In this document: one piece after another, positions 46,686 through 55,756 of the stretch
Layout: every line of letters starts with the position of its first letter
Position numbering within the stretch: the stretch's first letter is position 1
Assembly: GCA_020634515.1 (NCBI GenBank)
Contig: JACKBL010000002.1
Span: 248,001-312,000 of the forward strand
DNA from: Ardenticatenales bacterium
GTDB taxonomy: Bacteria; Chloroflexota; Anaerolineae; Promineifilales; Promineifilaceae
DNA: 64,000 bases
Direction: 5' to 3'
The notes under the pieces: model-generated
Told to the model about the DNA's origin: nothing
Databases searched by the model: none
What the model saw: only the letters and a program-made list of their open reading frames with translations
Program-made: the position numbers and the translations under genes

Positions 46686-49535
46686 TCATCTTACAACCTT
46701 TTCCTGCGCTTCAATGTTTGCCGTGATGTCGTGCGAATCGCGTTGGGAGATGGTTGCCGGGCCGGTGGGTATCCAGATGGCGGCGGCGGTGAGGCGTTCG
46801 TCAAGTATGGGGAGGGGGCGCTGGGTGAAGGCGTCGTAGAGGCGGAGGAGGGCGTCAATGGTCTGCCCTGGGGTGGCGTCGGGGGATATGCGCAGAGGAT
46901 GGGGGTCGCGTATCTGGCTGCCGGCAATCCACTTGAGTGTGGGAATTCCACCTAATGCCGGCACACTATCCCCCAAATCCCACCACGCCCAATGAAAACC
47001 GTCCTCCTCGTACCCCACCAACCGCAGCGAAACCACCAGGTCCCGCTGCACGACATTCTGGGCGCGGAACACCGGCGACACCGTCACCGACCGACCCGGC
47101 GTGAGTGGTCCCGATGATGCCAGCGTTCCGCCTGTCCACACGATCCCCGCGCCCAACGGCACATAATGTTCGTTGGCGGGCGGGCGCAGGCGGAACGGGC
47201 GCATCTGCCCCCAGGGGCCAAACCAGTCCGGCAGACCGGGGTTAGCCGCATCCACGTTATCCCGTACCTCCGTCTGGTAGCCCTGTTCTGTTTGCCAATG
47301 CAGGTAGAGGCGCGTCTGGCCGGGCAGGGTGGTGTCCCAATCGTACCCCACCAGGCGCAGCAGGGGACGTCCGCTGGGGAGGGTGCGGAAGGTGGGGTGT
47401 GCCGTTATCGGTGGGCGGGACATGGGCAGGATGGTGAGGGCGGCGAGGGGGCGGGCCGGTTCCGCGGCGCCGGCGACGCCGAGGTAGATGGTTGTTTCAC
47501 CCGGCGGCGCGCCCAGGCGGGGGGTGAGGCGTAGTTGGGTGAGGGTGAGTCCGGTGGGGGCGGAAAATGCCGGCACATCCCCCTGCGCCACCAACGATCC
47601 ATCCTCCTGCCGCACGTGCGCGTACCAATTGGTCGGCGTTGAGGACGTGGCGGTGGTTTCCCAGGCCACCGTCAGCACTGCTTCCGCGCCAATGGGCACG
47701 GCGGCGGGCTGCAAGGCATAACCGCGCACGTGCGCGCTGCCCAGTTGCAGGTCGAGCGGGGCGAAGTCGGCGGGCAAGGCCGTGCGCGGTGTCTGGCGGA
47801 ACCAGAAGGCTTCTCCCAACGGCTCCGGCGGCGGCAGTGCCGCGTAAGCGTCCGCGTTGTACCAGGTGGCGATCACGTCCTGGCCCGCTGCCAGTTCCGC
47901 TGCAATCTCGTTCGCCCAGGTTTGCGCGTAGGGTTCGCCGCCGGGCGGGACATAGCGGATGCGCAGGTCGGGGCGCGCGCCCAGCACTTCTTGCGCGTAC
48001 CAGAGGGGCGTAACCCAGTGCCAGTTTGCCAGGATGGTGGCCTCAGCCGGGGCGTTTTCGAGGATTAAATTCGTGTAGTCAATAGTGTCGCGTGCGGAAC
48101 CGGTATGGGCGTAGCTGCGCCAATGGTCGGCGGCCTGCCACAGTCCGGCGAGGAGCAGGGCGGTGGTGAGGAGGGCGGCCAGGGCGCGGCGCTTGGGGGG
48201 GATTTGGAGGGCATATCCCAGGCAGAGGGCGAGGGGGATGTATGCCGGCATCATATACTCCACCGTCTGTGGCGCGCGATACATAGCCGTGATCATCGTA
48301 TGCAGCAAAAACCCACCGCCCATCACCCAGGCCAGACGGCGGTTGGCACGCAGCAGGCGCAGCAGCCCCAGGCCCATACCCGCCAGCAGCCAGGGCGAAA
48401 ACTGGAAGGTGAGGACGTTGCCCATCACGCACAGCCGCTGCCAGAGTATGGCCGGCTGCACGAAGTAGAAGAAATCACCGGCAAAGCCACGCGCCAGCAC
48501 GTGGTTCCAGAAACCGCTCCAGGTGGTCAGGTCGGGGGGGGTGCCCCAGGCTCCCGCCGCCGCCCGCAGCGGCAGGTAGAGCAGCGGCAGCAGTCCGACC
48601 AGCCCCACCAGGAGCAGCGGCGGCCAGCGGCGCGGCGTGGTGAGCAGTGCGGGCATCCACCAGAGGACGGCGAGGAGCCACAACCCACCCATGAAGACGA
48701 GGGAGGCGTGGTGGGTGACGCCCAGGCTGAGGGCGAGGATGAGGAGGGCCAACATGCGCGTAACGTGCCGAGGGGCGGCTTTCTCGCGTAGTGCCCGTTC
48801 CAAATGGATGAGGGCGTAGAGGGCGAGGGCGGCGAAGAAGGCGGTGAGGCTGCGGACGTTGGCGATGGTTGCTTGTGCCCAAAAGGTGGTGGCGGTTCCC
48901 AGGGCGAGGGCGGCGAGGATGCCGGCACTTTTACGACCGGTCATGGCGACGACGGAGAGGTGGACGAGGAGGAGGGTGGCGGCGCTGATGAGGGCGGAGA
49001 GGGCGTTGATTTTGAAGGCGACGCCGACGGGGAGGGGGAAGTGGGCCGCCAGATGGCCGAGGAGGGTGTAGAGGGGGAAGCCGGGGGGATGGGCGATGCC
49101 CAGGCGGGCGGCGACGAGTTGGAATTCTCCGTTGTCTGCTGGTAGAATTCCGGTGGCGATAGTTGGGCTGTAGAGAAGGAGTGTGCCGGCAAAAATGCCG
49201 GCAGCGACCCCCCAATGCCCCGTTTTTCCCGCCAGCCACGCTGCTTGAGGCGTGGCCAGGTGAAAAGTGAGTAGCAGCAGCGTGCCCCCGGCGACCAGGC
49301 AAGCCACGTGCGGGTCTGGCTCCGGGTAAAAGACGTAGGCCAGCAGCCCGAGGGCGGGCCACGTCTTCCGTAACGGCCACCGCCGCGCCCCCCAACCAAG
49401 CGGGATCACCAGCAGGATGGCCGCGCCAAAAGGTGATGTGCCGCGCCATTCCGCCAACAGCCGCGTACCAAACAGGGCAGCCCCCAGCGCCGGACCTAAC
49501 CTGGCAACCAGAATGAACCGTTCATTGTGTCGCAT
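46686..49535 (-). CDS. DUF2723 polytopic membrane protein (glycosyltransferase-like)
   Basis: The 949-residue protein has about 14 predicted membrane helices in the first 480 residues. Its first large loop carries ADNGEFQLVAARLGIAHPPGFPLY, the DUF2723 signature. The loop resembles that of GT-C glycosyltransferases such as protein mannosyltransferases, with the Asp-Asn-Gly-Glu as likely catalytic or metal residues. The soluble C-terminal half (about 450 residues) has beta-sandwich-like segments. Function is probably transfer of sugars from lipid carriers at the outer face. Several TGCCGGCA sites lie inside, with sharp skew changes at 46956, 47568, 48243 and 49184-49203. Confidence 0.85.
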   Translation of the reverse strand: MRHNERFILVARLGPALGAALFGTRLLAEWRGTSPFGAAILLVIPLGWGARRWPLRKTWPALGLLAYVFYPEPDPHVACLVAGGTLLLLTFHLATPQAAWLAGKTGHWGVAAGIFAGTLLLYSPTIATGILPADNGEFQLVAARLGIAHPPGFPLYTLLGHLAAHFPLPVGVAFKINALSALISAATLLLVHLSVVAMTGRKSAGILAALALGTATTFWAQATIANVRSLTAFFAALALYALIHLERALREKAAPRHVTRMLALLILALSLGVTHHASLVFMGGLWLLAVLWWMPALLTTPRRWPPLLLVGLVGLLPLLYLPLRAAAGAWGTPPDLTTWSGFWNHVLARGFAGDFFYFVQPAILWQRLCVMGNVLTFQFSPWLLAGMGLGLLRLLRANRRLAWVMGGGFLLHTMITAMYRAPQTVEYMMPAYIPLALCLGYALQIPPKRRALAALLTTALLLAGLWQAADHWRSYAHTGSARDTIDYTNLILENAPAEATILANWHWVTPLWYAQEVLGARPDLRIRYVPPGGEPYAQTWANEIAAELAAGQDVIATWYNADAYAALPPPEPLGEAFWFRQTPRTALPADFAPLDLQLGSAHVRGYALQPAAVPIGAEAVLTVAWETTATSSTPTNWYAHVRQEDGSLVAQGDVPAFSAPTGLTLTQLRLTPRLGAPPGETTIYLGVAGAAEPARPLAALTILPMSRPPITAHPTFRTLPSGRPLLRLVGYDWDTTLPGQTRLYLHWQTEQGYQTEVRDNVDAANPGLPDWFGPWGQMRPFRLRPPANEHYVPLGAGIVWTGGTLASSGPLTPGRSVTVSPVFRAQNVVQRDLVVSLRLVGYEEDGFHWAWWDLGDSVPALGGIPTLKWIAGSQIRDPHPLRISPDATPGQTIDALLRLYDAFTQRPLPILDERLTAAAIWIPTGPATISQRDSHDITANIEAQEKVVR

Positions 49536-49661
49536 AGCGTGTTATTATATCTGAGATGATAAGAATCACGGACTGGCTTCGCCGTTACCATTCTTCAAGA
49601 ATGAACCAATCTGAGAAGGCGAGTCTCTGACTTGCCCTACAAGTTTCGAAGGAGACGCCAC

Positions 49662-50093
49662 ATGGAACAGAAGAATCCCCGCAATCCTGATCAACCTGAA
49701 GAGCCAGAGAAGTATAAGAGCGCCTATGATTTGCTGGAGCGGCAGCGGGCCGAGCGCGCCGCCAAAGAAGCCGCCGCCGGCGAGGACAAGCACAGCAAGG
49801 CTTATGAACTGTTGGAACGCCAGCGCGCCGCGCGCGCGGCAGCCGAGGCCGCGGAAGCGGAGTCCGCAACCGAAACCGAAGTGGAAGCCGCGCCGGAGCC
49901 GGCAGCGCCCACCTCCATTGCGGAACATACCGTCGTTTCTGGCGACACGCTCAGCGGCATCGCCCTGAAGTATTATGGCTCGGCGGCGCGCGAGAAATGG
50001 ATGGCGATCTACGAGGCAAACAAAGAGACAATTGGCAACAATCCGGGCCTCATTCGCGTGGGGCAGGTGTTCCAGATTCCGAAGCTAGACTAA
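49662..50093 (+). CDS. LysM-domain protein with charged repeats
   Basis: The 143-residue protein begins with two copies of a charged helix: YKSAYDLLERQRAERAAKEAA and, 29 residues on, SKAYELLERQRAARAAAEAA. An Ala/Glu-rich spacer follows. One LysM domain occupies about residues 93-141 (HTVVSGDTLSGIALKYYGS, then NKETIGNNPGLIRVGQVFQIP). There is no signal peptide, as in BON-LysM proteins that act inside the cell. LysM normally binds N-acetylglucosamine polymers. GAAGGAG precedes the ATG. It starts about 126 nt from the divergent DUF2723 gene. Confidence 0.85.
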   Translation: MEQKNPRNPDQPEEPEKYKSAYDLLERQRAERAAKEAAAGEDKHSKAYELLERQRAARAAAEAAEAESATETEVEAAPEPAAPTSIAEHTVVSGDTLSGIALKYYGSAAREKWMAIYEANKETIGNNPGLIRVGQVFQIPKLD

Positions 50094-50199
50094 CCTCATC
50101 GTGCGCCCGCCATTGGGTTCGTCCGCAACACCCTGAGACTGGAGCCGTCTTCCCGACTGCTCCAGTCTGGGCGGCGCCCAACGCCTGTCCTGAAAAGTT

Positions 50200-51951
50200 A
50201 TGTCCGATTCCCTGCACACGGAACTGCATTCGGCGCTGGAGGATTTCCAACGCGCCCGTCGTCGCGCCTTCCTGCAAGATATTGTCGGGCGCCTCACGGG
50301 GCGACAGACGCAGTTGCTTTCTTATGACGACGTGCGCCCATTGGTGAGCAACACGGGGGTTGTCGCGCGTGGTTTACAGGAGATCCCGCTGGATGCCATC
50401 GTGGGCAGTGTCGGGCGGTACGAGGACTTTACCCGTTCCTTCTTGCCACGTTCCAGCAGCGACGCGCAGCGTTGGGCCAGGGTGCGTATGGCGATTACGG
50501 AGATGACGGGGCTGCCGCCGATAGAGGTTTACAAGGTGGGGGAGGTCTATTTCGTTTTGGATGGCAATCATCGCGTGTCCGTGGCGCAGGAGATTGGCTC
50601 GAAGACTATTTCCGCGTACGTAACGGAAGTGCGCACGCGGCTGCCTGTGTCCCCCGACGATGGCATTGATGAGTTGATTTGCAAGGCGCGCTATGCGGAT
50701 TTTCTGGAGGACACACAATTGCCGGCATCGCGGCCAGAAGCAGACCTGCGTATGACGGCCTGCGGACGGTATCGCGTGCTGGAGGAGCAGATTGAAGCGT
50801 GGCGACGGCAGATGTGCCACGCGGAAGGGCGCGAAGTCTCCACGCAGGAAGCAGCGGTAGCCTGGTACGATACCGCCTATACACCGGTGCGGGAGGTGAT
50901 TTGCGAACAAGGCGTGCTGCGTGATTTCCCGGAGCGAACGGAAGCCGACCTGTACGTCTGGCTGGTGCAGCACCAGGAGGAACTGCGTGAAAAGTTAGGC
51001 TGGCGGATTGGCGCGGATACGGCGGCGCTGGACCTGACGGAACAGCACGGCACGCGCCCCCCCAACGTCCTCACGCGCATGAGCGAGCGACTGCGGGATG
51101 CGCTCAGGGAACGGGCCGCGCCGGGACAGTGGCGGCGAGAGCGGCTGGCGGTGCGGCGGCGGGAGCGATTGTTTGCGGATGTGCTTGTGCCGCTGCCGGA
51201 CGTGTCGGTGGACGGTCTGGCCGCGGAATCGCCGTGGCCGGCGTTGACACAGGCGTTGCTGGTGGCGCAGCGTGAGTCGAGCATGGTGCATGGGCTGCAT
51301 GTGATACCACCGGACTGGCCATCCGACGAAGAAAAAATAGCCCAGATGCGCCGACGCTTCACCGAAATCTGCGCCCAGGCCCAGGTGAGCGCCGATTTCG
51401 TGGTGGAAACAGGGGAAATCGCCCGCCACATTAGCCAGCGCGCGCGCTGGATTGACCTCGTCATCATCAATATGTCCTATCCGCCGGCGGCGCAGCCATT
51501 GGTCCGCCTCGGCTCCGGTTTCCACACCATCGTGCAGCAAACCAGCCGCCCCATCCTGGCCGTGCCGCGCCAGGAGCGCGCCCCCCTACGCCGCGCCCTG
51601 CTGGCCTACAATGCCAGCCTCAAAGCCAACGAAGCTCTCTTCCTGGCGGCCTACCTGGCGCAGCGGTGGAATGTGACCCTGGCCGTAGTCGTCGTCGCCG
51701 AAGATGAGACGATGCTGCGGCAAACGAATCATCGCGCCAGCGAGTACCTGGCGCAACAAGGCGTGCGCGCCACCTTCGTGCCCAAGACGGGCGCGGTGAG
51801 TGCGGCTATTCTGGAAACGGCGGCGGCGCAGATGTGCGACTTCATCATCATGGGTGGCTACAGCTACACGCCGCCGCTGGAATTGGTGCTGGGCAGCGCC
51901 GTGAATGAGGTGCTGCGCGGGACGCGCTGGCCGGTCTTGATCTGTCGTTGA
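50200..51951 (+). CDS. ParB/sulfiredoxin-like domain fused to two universal stress (Usp) domains
   Basis: The 583-residue protein has an N-terminal region with VYKVGEVYFVLDGNHRVSVAQEIGSKTISAYVTEV at about residues 108-142, the ParB/Srx-superfamily core (DGNHR). A charged helical middle part follows. Two UspA-like domains fill the end, at about 320-455 and 460-583. The first ends in GSGFHTIVQQTSRPILAVPR; the second ends in GGYSYTPPLELVLGSAVNEVLRGTRWPVLICR. Both closely match the Usp ATP-binding G-S-x-x-x-x-I/V pattern. The combination is rare to my knowledge. It would link nucleotide or stress sensing to a DNA- or nucleotide-binding module. No partner gene is adjacent. Confidence 0.8.
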   Translation: MSDSLHTELHSALEDFQRARRRAFLQDIVGRLTGRQTQLLSYDDVRPLVSNTGVVARGLQEIPLDAIVGSVGRYEDFTRSFLPRSSSDAQRWARVRMAITEMTGLPPIEVYKVGEVYFVLDGNHRVSVAQEIGSKTISAYVTEVRTRLPVSPDDGIDELICKARYADFLEDTQLPASRPEADLRMTACGRYRVLEEQIEAWRRQMCHAEGREVSTQEAAVAWYDTAYTPVREVICEQGVLRDFPERTEADLYVWLVQHQEELREKLGWRIGADTAALDLTEQHGTRPPNVLTRMSERLRDALRERAAPGQWRRERLAVRRRERLFADVLVPLPDVSVDGLAAESPWPALTQALLVAQRESSMVHGLHVIPPDWPSDEEKIAQMRRRFTEICAQAQVSADFVVETGEIARHISQRARWIDLVIINMSYPPAAQPLVRLGSGFHTIVQQTSRPILAVPRQERAPLRRALLAYNASLKANEALFLAAYLAQRWNVTLAVVVVAEDETMLRQTNHRASEYLAQQGVRATFVPKTGAVSAAILETAAAQMCDFIIMGGYSYTPPLELVLGSAVNEVLRGTRWPVLICR

Positions 51952-52010
51952 GAACGCGCAACGTTAACGACTCATTACCAACTACCCGATGGGTTCATTC
52001 TTCAAGAATG

Positions 52011-52105
52011 GTAACTACTAACGCTCTCTGGAGATTGGACCCTTTTTACGCGCTCAAGGGCCATTTTCACCAGAGAAAATTAGTCCAATCTGGCTTAGCA
52101 GTTAC
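52011..52105. repeat. Hairpin repeat family B, copy 3
   Basis: A full 95-bp copy with ends GTAACTACTAACG and GGCTTAGCAGTTAC. A palindrome ATTCTTCAAGAAT abuts its left end. The same palindrome or a variant lies near 49590 and 59630, next to partial family B sequence. Confidence 0.8.
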
Positions 52106-52150
52106 CAAAATTGAACCAATCTTGGGGAGAACTAAATTGGGACGTTCATT

Positions 52151-52543
52151 ATGAACCCTTTTTCTCGGTTTTTATCGCGTGGTGTGAAGGATGCGCCGTT
52201 GACGACGTTCGTGGCCCATTGGGATCGGCTGGAGGCGCTGGTGGTGGGCGTGTATAAGGGCGGGGTGGCGACGCCGGAGGATGAGGCGGAATGGCGGGAG
52301 GTGCGGCGATGGCTGCGGGGACATTATGCGGCCTGGGAGGAGGCATTGGCGCCGTTGTGGCCGGAGACGTTGGTGGGGGGAATGCCGGCATCCACCGACC
52401 CCTTCCTCTCTCTTATCAACCTGCCCGCCGCCGCCGATTTCGTCGCCAACTGGCAGGCCATGCAAACCCTGCCCGCCGCCCGCGAAGCCCTCAACCGACT
52501 CCTGCTGCAACGCGCCGGGAAGCACGATGAAGAACGTGGGTAG
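52151..52543 (+). CDS. Small hypothetical protein
   Basis: The 130-residue protein is rich in Trp and helical residues (VAHWDRLEALVVGVYKGG, EWREVRRWLRGHYAAWEEALAPLW) and has no signal peptide or known motif. Its frame overlaps the start of the arginine-deiminase-fold gene by 17 nt, so the two are translationally linked and probably co-functional. The composition flips at TGCCGGCA 52383: the first 230 nt are G-rich and the rest C-rich. Confidence 0.65.
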   Translation: MNPFSRFLSRGVKDAPLTTFVAHWDRLEALVVGVYKGGVATPEDEAEWREVRRWLRGHYAAWEEALAPLWPETLVGGMPASTDPFLSLINLPAAADFVANWQAMQTLPAAREALNRLLLQRAGKHDEERG

Positions 52544-53501
52544 CGACGAGACCGCGCGCGCGGACATACTCGATGCAGCAGCTTATGGTGGCGCGGGATG
52601 GTTGCCGCGTCACGCTTCGCTGCGGCAGGAGATAGGCGGACTCTGGGCGGCCTGCGGCGTGGAGCGAGAATGGACGCGGCTGCGGGCGGTGCTGCTGCAC
52701 ACGCCGGGAGCGGAATGGGACGATCTGGCGGACGCGGACGCGGCGCAGATGTTGACCCTGCCCGACGCGGCGGCGGCGCGCCGGCAGCACCAGGCGCTCG
52801 CCGATGCTTACGCGGCGGCGGGCGTGGCCGTCTCCCAGATTGCGCCCGCGACCACGCCGTCTCCCAATCTCCTCTTTGCCGCCGACCTGTTTTTCATGAC
52901 ACCGGAAGGGGCGATTGTGGGGCGTCCCGCTTCCACGGTGCGCGCCGGGGAGGAGCGCTGGGTGGCGCGGCGGTTGGCGGACCTGGGCGTGCCCATTTTG
53001 CGCACGGTGCGCGGCGCGGGCGTTTTTGAGGGGGCGGATGCGATGTGGTTAGACACGCGCACGGTGTTGTTGGGGCGGGGGCTGCGCACGAATGCGGCGG
53101 GCGCGGCGCAGGTAGCGGCCATGCTGCGGGAGTTGGGCGTGGCGGTGGTGGAGACGGAGCTGCCCGTGGGGGCGATGCACCTGATGGGGCAGTTGCGTTT
53201 GGTGGATGGGGACCTGGCGCTGGCGTGGCCGTACCGGTTGGGGCATGGGGCGCTGGTGGCGCTGCGTCAACGGGGGTACGAGGTGTTGTTTGTGCCGGAC
53301 GAGGTGGAGGCGGCGCGCCGGGGGGCGTTGAATGTGGTGACGTTGGGGCCGCGGGAGGTGATGATGCCGGCATCTTGTCCCCACACGCAGCGTTTCTACG
53401 AAGAAAACGGCATCACCTGCCACACCGTTGAGGTGGGGGAACTGCTAAAAGCCGCCGGCGGCATCGCCTGCATGACGGGCATCCTGTGGCGCGACGAATA
53501 G
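52527..53501 (+). CDS. Arginine deiminase / dimethylarginine dimethylaminohydrolase-fold amidinohydrolase
   Basis: The 324-residue protein fits the guanidine-modifying superfamily. NLLFAADLFFMT is the substrate Asp segment, FEGADAMWLDTRTVLLGRGLRTN the second, and MHLMGQLRLVDGD includes the catalytic His. The nucleophilic Cys lies in GGIACMTGILWRDE at the C-terminus. Enzymes of this group hydrolyse arginine, methylarginines or succinylarginine, or transfer amidino groups. The exact substrate is open. ATG 52527 lies inside the end of the upstream small gene. It meets the esterase gene tail to tail. Confidence 0.83.
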   Translation: MKNVGSDETARADILDAAAYGGAGWLPRHASLRQEIGGLWAACGVEREWTRLRAVLLHTPGAEWDDLADADAAQMLTLPDAAAARRQHQALADAYAAAGVAVSQIAPATTPSPNLLFAADLFFMTPEGAIVGRPASTVRAGEERWVARRLADLGVPILRTVRGAGVFEGADAMWLDTRTVLLGRGLRTNAAGAAQVAAMLRELGVAVVETELPVGAMHLMGQLRLVDGDLALAWPYRLGHGALVALRQRGYEVLFVPDEVEAARRGALNVVTLGPREVMMPASCPHTQRFYEENGITCHTVEVGELLKAAGGIACMTGILWRDE

Positions 53502-53508
53502 CCGCTGC

Positions 53509-54402
53509 TCAAAACGCCCACGTCAGAAACTCAGGCAGCGCCCGCGACCACGTCTCATAATTGTGCTTGCCGCCGCGTATTTCCACGTAGGCGATATTCT
53601 GCCCCACCTGTCCCCCTTTTTCCTCCCACGCCGCAATCAGCTCCAGCGTGTCCTGAATGGCGTCAATCACGCCGTTTTGGTCCCGATCATCCCGCTCGTC
53701 ACGGGTTCCGGCCTCGAACCAGCCGCGCAGCGCCGGTCGTGGCGCGCCATGACGCACCACGTCGTGCATGATGAGGGCGTTGGGCGTGACGGCGGTTTCC
53801 GCGGGCGCGGCGCGCCACCAGAAGGAGCCGGAGAAGACGCCGACGATGCCAAAGTGGCGCGGGTGGTTCCAGGCGATGTCGAAGGCGGAGAGGCCGCCGA
53901 GGGATGCGCCGAGGATGGCGGCGGAGTGGGGATGGGTGCGGAATTGGGTGTTGATTGCCGGCATCACCTCCTCCACCACAAACCGCGCATAATCCGCCGC
54001 CCGCGTCCCCAACCCCTGCGCGTTTGCCGCTGCCGCCGTGCCATACTCCTGCAAACGGTCCGCGTTGGTGGGAATCGCCACGGCAATCAAAGGGCGGATG
54101 CGCCCCGCCAGCATCAGGTCCGCCAACGTCTCCCGCAGCCTTAGCTGCTCCCGATCCTGCCCATCGTTTACGTACAGCACCGGGTAACGCCGCTGCTGGT
54201 TGTTGTCGTATCCGGGCGGCAGAAAGACGAACAGGTCGCGGCTGTTGCCCAAGTAGGCAGAGGCAAAATGAGGCAGCGTCACCTGCCGCACGCGGGCGCG
54301 CCGCTGCGCCGCCCGCCGCCGCGCCTGCCATGCCTGGAGCAGCAGCAACCCGCCGAGGCAGCCGACAAGCAAGTAGATGTCAGGGAGGAGGAAAGGGGGC
54401 AT
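53509..54402 (-). CDS. Membrane-anchored esterase (Esterase D / enterochelin esterase-like fold)
   Basis: The 297-residue protein has one N-terminal hydrophobic segment (IYLLVGCLGGLLLLQAW), then an alpha/beta-hydrolase domain. It has FVFLPPGYDNNQQRRYPVLYVNDGQ, the nucleophile elbow GASLGGLSAFD, an Asp-rich DERDDRDQNGVIDA segment and the catalytic His in RGGKHNYETWSRALPEFL. This matches the putative esterase family (PF00756). The Asp-rich loop resembles a Ca-binding motif. It probably acts on the outer face of the membrane. Skew flips at TGCCGGCA 53956. Confidence 0.85.
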   Translation of the reverse strand: MPPFLLPDIYLLVGCLGGLLLLQAWQARRRAAQRRARVRQVTLPHFASAYLGNSRDLFVFLPPGYDNNQQRRYPVLYVNDGQDREQLRLRETLADLMLAGRIRPLIAVAIPTNADRLQEYGTAAAANAQGLGTRAADYARFVVEEVMPAINTQFRTHPHSAAILGASLGGLSAFDIAWNHPRHFGIVGVFSGSFWWRAAPAETAVTPNALIMHDVVRHGAPRPALRGWFEAGTRDERDDRDQNGVIDAIQDTLELIAAWEEKGGQVGQNIAYVEIRGGKHNYETWSRALPEFLTWAF

Positions 54403-54570
54403 TGGTGGAATAATTAATTGGTGAATGGGGGAATTGTTGAATGGTTAATGAGGTTGGTAGGGCGGTGGATTAGGTTGTGGAGGAGATGGACTTTGGGAGA
54501 GGGTCGCCTTCCTCTCGGACTGGCGCAGTTTCCACAACTGCGCTATGCTGGTGAGCAGGCATTAACAATA

Positions 54571-54673
54571 TTGACTCCACTGAAAAAAGGCCAAAAACCG
54601 GGTTTTTGCACATGAACCACTCTGGTAATTTCAGCCGAACAATCAAAAAACCCGGTTTTTTCAGTGAACTCAA
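54571..54673. repeat. Hairpin repeat family A, copy 3
   Basis: The 103-bp unit TTGACTCCACTG...CAGTGAACTCAA has the same length as the copy at 46264-46366. It ends 8 nt before the start codon of the next gene, so it forms the leader of that gene. Confidence 0.85.
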
Positions 54674-54681
54674 TTATTACA

Positions 54682-55626
54682 ATGATCCAACATTTTTCCT
54701 CTTTGATCAAGCCGCCGCGTTTGCGCCCCGGTCAGACGGTGGGGCTGGTTGCGCCTGCGGGCTATCCGAAGGAGGCGGCGCGTATTGACGCGGCGGTGGC
54801 ACGGATTGTCGCGCTGGGTTTTTCGGTGCGTCCGGGTCGATTTTTGCGGGCGCGGCATGGGTATTTTGCCGGCACGGACGCCGAACGAGCCGCTGATTTG
54901 AATGAGATGTTCGCGGATGGGGAAATTGCCGGCATTTTCACCCTTCGCGGCGGTTACGGTTCGTCACGCCTGCTGCCCCTCCTGGACTACGCCGCGATTC
55001 GCCGCCATCCCAAATTCCTCTGCGGCTACAGCGACATCACCGCCATCCTCAACACCATCACCCAGCGTACAGGGCTGGTCACGTTCCACGGCCCCATCGC
55101 CGACCAACCCTTTACCCCCTACGCCGTCGCCGAACTGGAAAAGATCGCTTTTTCGCCCAAAAGTCCCCTTTCCCTGGCGCAACCGGGTGAAACGGAGCCG
55201 CCAAACGGCGTGACCACGCTGGTGCAGGGCAAGGCGCGCGGGCGGCTGGTTGGTGGCAATCTGACGATGCTCACGCACCTGCTAGGTACGCCCTACATGC
55301 CCGACCTGGGCGGCGCGATTCTCTTCTTGGAGGATGTCCATGAGGCCGTTTATCGTATCGACCGCCTGTTGACGCAGCTTTGGTTGTCGGGACGTCTGGC
55401 GCAGGTGGCGGGAATCCTGTTCGGCCATTTCACGGAGGGTGGGGAAGCGGGGGCGGTGTCGTTGGATTCGGTGTTGCGGGAGCGGTGCGTGGGGTTGGGT
55501 GTGCCGGCATTACGCGGACTGATGATCGGCCACATTGCGGACAAGGCCACCCTGCCCCTCGGCTGCCTGGTCGAGTTGGATGCCGACGGCCAGACGTTGA
55601 CCCTGCTAGAACACGGCGTCAGGTAA
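54682..55626 (+). CDS. LD-carboxypeptidase family protein (peptidase S66)
   Basis: About 314 residues. The S66 motifs are in order: VGLVAPAGYP near residue 20, TLRGGYGSSRLLP near 87, the nucleophilic Ser in LCGYSDITAIL near 113, Glu in LFLEDVHEAVYRID near 218, and His in MIGHIADKATLPLG near 285. The family cleaves the L-Lys/DAP-D-Ala bond of murein tetrapeptides during wall recycling, or handles microcin-like peptides (MccF). ATG 54682 is chosen; no good SD is visible, because a family A repeat lies directly upstream. Confidence 0.88.
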   Translation: MIQHFSSLIKPPRLRPGQTVGLVAPAGYPKEAARIDAAVARIVALGFSVRPGRFLRARHGYFAGTDAERAADLNEMFADGEIAGIFTLRGGYGSSRLLPLLDYAAIRRHPKFLCGYSDITAILNTITQRTGLVTFHGPIADQPFTPYAVAELEKIAFSPKSPLSLAQPGETEPPNGVTTLVQGKARGRLVGGNLTMLTHLLGTPYMPDLGGAILFLEDVHEAVYRIDRLLTQLWLSGRLAQVAGILFGHFTEGGEAGAVSLDSVLRERCVGLGVPALRGLMIGHIADKATLPLGCLVELDADGQTLTLLEHGVR

Positions 55627-55756
55627 CGCCATCGGGGGACGACAAAATCGCCCGGCGTTGCACCTATGATTTGTTCAGGGACAATCAAGCGATAAGGCAG
55701 CGCACACTATCCATTTACGCTTGAAAGCATCCATTCCTACGCGCACGGTGGGAGAC

